This document shows positions 6,460-7,474 of a stretch of DNA of 7,474 bases, piece by piece. Position 1 is the first letter of the stretch. Each line of letters starts with the position of its first letter. A model generated the notes under the pieces. It had not been told where the DNA came from. It saw only the letters and a program-made list of their open reading frames with translations, and did no database searches. The stretch spans positions 1-7,474 of the forward strand of contig JAFGJA010000310.1 in NCBI GenBank assembly GCA_016929355.1. Direction: 5' to 3'. This stretch comes from Anaerolineae bacterium (GTDB lineage: Bacteria > Chloroflexota > Anaerolineae > Aggregatilineales > Aggregatilineaceae). Both the position numbers and the translations under genes were made by a program.

Positions 6460-7311
6460 TTATCCCTTCACCATCGGCAGCACCAGAAAATAGATCACGT
6501 TTGCTACCCCATGCACCACCATTGCCCCGGTAAGACTCCTGGTCAATGCGACCAACCAACTCAAGATCAAGGCAAATCCAAACACCAGGCTGATATAAAC
6601 CGGCGTACCATAATCGAAATGCAGTAAGGTATACAGTGCAGCGCTGTAAATACCGGCAATGTAGCGATCATTTAAAAACTGGTGAGCGATAGTTTGGATC
6701 ACACCTCGAAACAAAAATTCCTCTAAAAATCCCAGACAAACGACCAGGATCACGCCATGTACCAGCATCATCCCCGGCGAAAGCGAGCCGACAGCCGCCG
6801 GTTGGCGCAGTTCATACAGCGCATAACCAAAAAAGATACCCACCGGGGCCAATAGCATCTGCCATCCAAAAAATCGCCTGTTCAGCCCCAGATCATCCCA
6901 CGAGTACTTCAGGGTAGCGACGATAATGATCCCGCCGATCAACAATGGCCCGGCAGCAACCGCATACCAAAAAATACGGTCCAACCCAGTCAAAGGTAGA
7001 GTATAACCGATCAACCGGATCAATGGCACAACGGTCAGCCCTAGAAACTCGCGTTGAAAGTCATTATTTCGATTAAGTAACGCATAGAGCAAAAGGAATT
7101 CTAAAATCAGACTATAGAGGAGTATGCCCATCCTCGGCGCAAAATTGATGGTAATCCACTCCGCCATGAAAATAATGAGTAGATACCCAAAAAGCACCAA
7201 CTGCACTATTTCCATGCCGGGGTCAGCTTGGTAGTCATGATCAGGTTTCCGCAAAATCCAGCCTAACTTTCTGTCATCATTCTCAGGCGGAGTGATTCTA
7301 CGATTTTTCAC
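6460..7311 (-). CDS. CPBP-family intramembrane metalloprotease
   Basis: A 283-residue protein of the CPBP (CAAX protease and bacteriocin-processing, also called Abi or ABI/Rce1) family. After a charged cytoplasmic tail (1-33) there are about seven or eight hydrophobic segments. The catalytic signature lies in the C-terminal half: EEFLFRG with E197, E198 and R202; LLHFDYG with H231; and VHGVAN with H267 and N271. All expected metal-binding and catalytic residues are present, so it should be active. Bacterial members cleave within or near the membrane; substrates are mostly unknown, and some act in bacteriocin immunity or protein maturation. The start is GTG at 7311, the first possible codon after an in-frame TAA, without a clear Shine-Dalgarno; ATG at 7215, just before the first helix, is an alternative. 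It heads a four-gene set ending with the BcsB-like and GT-C-like genes. Confidence 0.85.
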   Translation of the reverse strand: MKNRRITPPENDDRKLGWILRKPDHDYQADPGMEIVQLVLFGYLLIIFMAEWITINFAPRMGILLYSLILEFLLLYALLNRNNDFQREFLGLTVVPLIRLIGYTLPLTGLDRIFWYAVAAGPLLIGGIIIVATLKYSWDDLGLNRRFFGWQMLLAPVGIFFGYALYELRQPAAVGSLSPGMMLVHGVILVVCLGFLEEFLFRGVIQTIAHQFLNDRYIAGIYSAALYTLLHFDYGTPVYISLVFGFALILSWLVALTRSLTGAMVVHGVANVIYFLVLPMVKG

Positions 7312-7337
7312 CCATTATGGCGAATTGATCCCGAATG

Positions 7338-7343
7338 ATTGTA
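7338..7343 (-). promoter_or_regulatory. Possible -10 element upstream of the operon
   Basis: TACAAT on the minus strand matches the sigma-70 -10 consensus at five of six positions and would start transcription about 20 bases before the GTG of the protease gene. No convincing -35 is found 16-18 bases further upstream, so this is a weak call. The operon promoter could also lie elsewhere in 7312-7474. Confidence 0.2.
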
Positions 7344-7370
7344 TTAAAAATCACTCATACCGCCCATAGA

Positions 7371-7474
7371 GGCCATTTCTGCACCCGCCAAGACTGGCTG
7401 GATGAAAAAGGCGTAGAGCGGCTCCCGCCACCTGGAACGAACTAGTCGAAACGGGCCAGATGTTCACTGATGAA
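7371..7474 (+). pseudogene. Frameshifted fragment of an extracellular solute-binding protein (sugar ABC transporter type)
   Basis: In one frame 7371-7418 reads through GHFCTRQDWLDEKGVE; in another, 7421-7474 reads APATWNELVETGQMFTDE and stays open to the window end. Joined, they resemble the common pattern of family 1 sugar-binding proteins of ABC transporters, in which a Y-Y-R-K-D-W/L-x-E-x-G segment is followed by P-x-T-W-(D/N)-E-L. The frame changes near 7419, and the first frame ends at a TAG at 7443. No upstream part of such a protein (lipoprotein signal, first lobe) is found to the left, where the divergent protease gene begins, so this appears to be an internal piece of a decayed gene. 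The call rests on about 34 residues; the continuation beyond 7474 is not visible. Confidence 0.4.

Noticed and set aside
3987..6493. Plus-strand open frames at 3987-4247, 5132-5422, 5295-5546, 5601-5975 and 5975-6493, and a minus-strand frame at 5092-5388
   Set aside because: All overlap the BcsB-like gene or its small neighbour in the wrong frame. The Ser/Gly-rich translations mirror the Pro/Ala/Thr-rich or polar stretches on the coding strand.
6452..6559. N-terminal extension of the small membrane protein back to 6559
   Set aside because: It would overlap the conserved C-terminal catalytic end of the protease gene by 100 bases and gives a Gly/Ser-rich sequence without a ribosome site; ATG at 6451 fits the operon spacing.

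Overview
The window holds six minus-strand genes that together look like a cell-envelope glycan locus, plus a degraded gene fragment at the right edge and a palindromic repeat at the left edge. Base composition is moderate (about half G+C by eye). GTG and TTG starts are used freely. The combination of a BcsB-like protein, a DUF1616 protein, a GT-C-like membrane protein and a CPBP protease, together with TAGGGGC/GCCCCTA-type intergenic palindromes, suggests a member of the Chloroflexota (Anaerolineae-like) or a related environmental bacterium. That assignment is inference, not proof.

Read in the direction of transcription (right to left), the layout is as follows. At 7371-7474, on the opposite strand, lies what looks like a frameshifted piece of a sugar-ABC-transporter solute-binding protein that runs off the window. 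Next comes a tightly packed set: a CPBP intramembrane protease (7311-6460), a 75-residue two-helix membrane protein (6451-6224), a BcsB-like exported glucan-synthase accessory protein (6193-3968) and a large polytopic GT-C-like membrane protein (3968-2079). The gaps are 8 bp, 30 bp and a one-base TAATG overlap, so these four are very probably one operon. A 110-bp gap with a plausible sigma-70 promoter (2035-2063) and a good Shine-Dalgarno sequence precedes a second pair: a class I SAM methyltransferase (1968-1027) and a DUF1616 membrane protein (1022-258), only 4 bp apart. After it, 142-216 holds a compound palindrome with two mutually exclusive GC-rich hairpins.

Working hypothesis: the BcsB-like protein receives or guides a polysaccharide on the outer face of the membrane. 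The GT-C-like protein transfers a sugar from a lipid-linked donor there. The CPBP protein processes a membrane-embedded substrate or chaperones assembly, and the methyltransferase and DUF1616 protein modify or support the glycan. The usual partner of BcsB, the processive GT2 synthase BcsA, is not in the window. That makes this an unorthodox BcsB locus and the most interesting point here. No RNA genes, CRISPR arrays or insertion-sequence transposases were seen.
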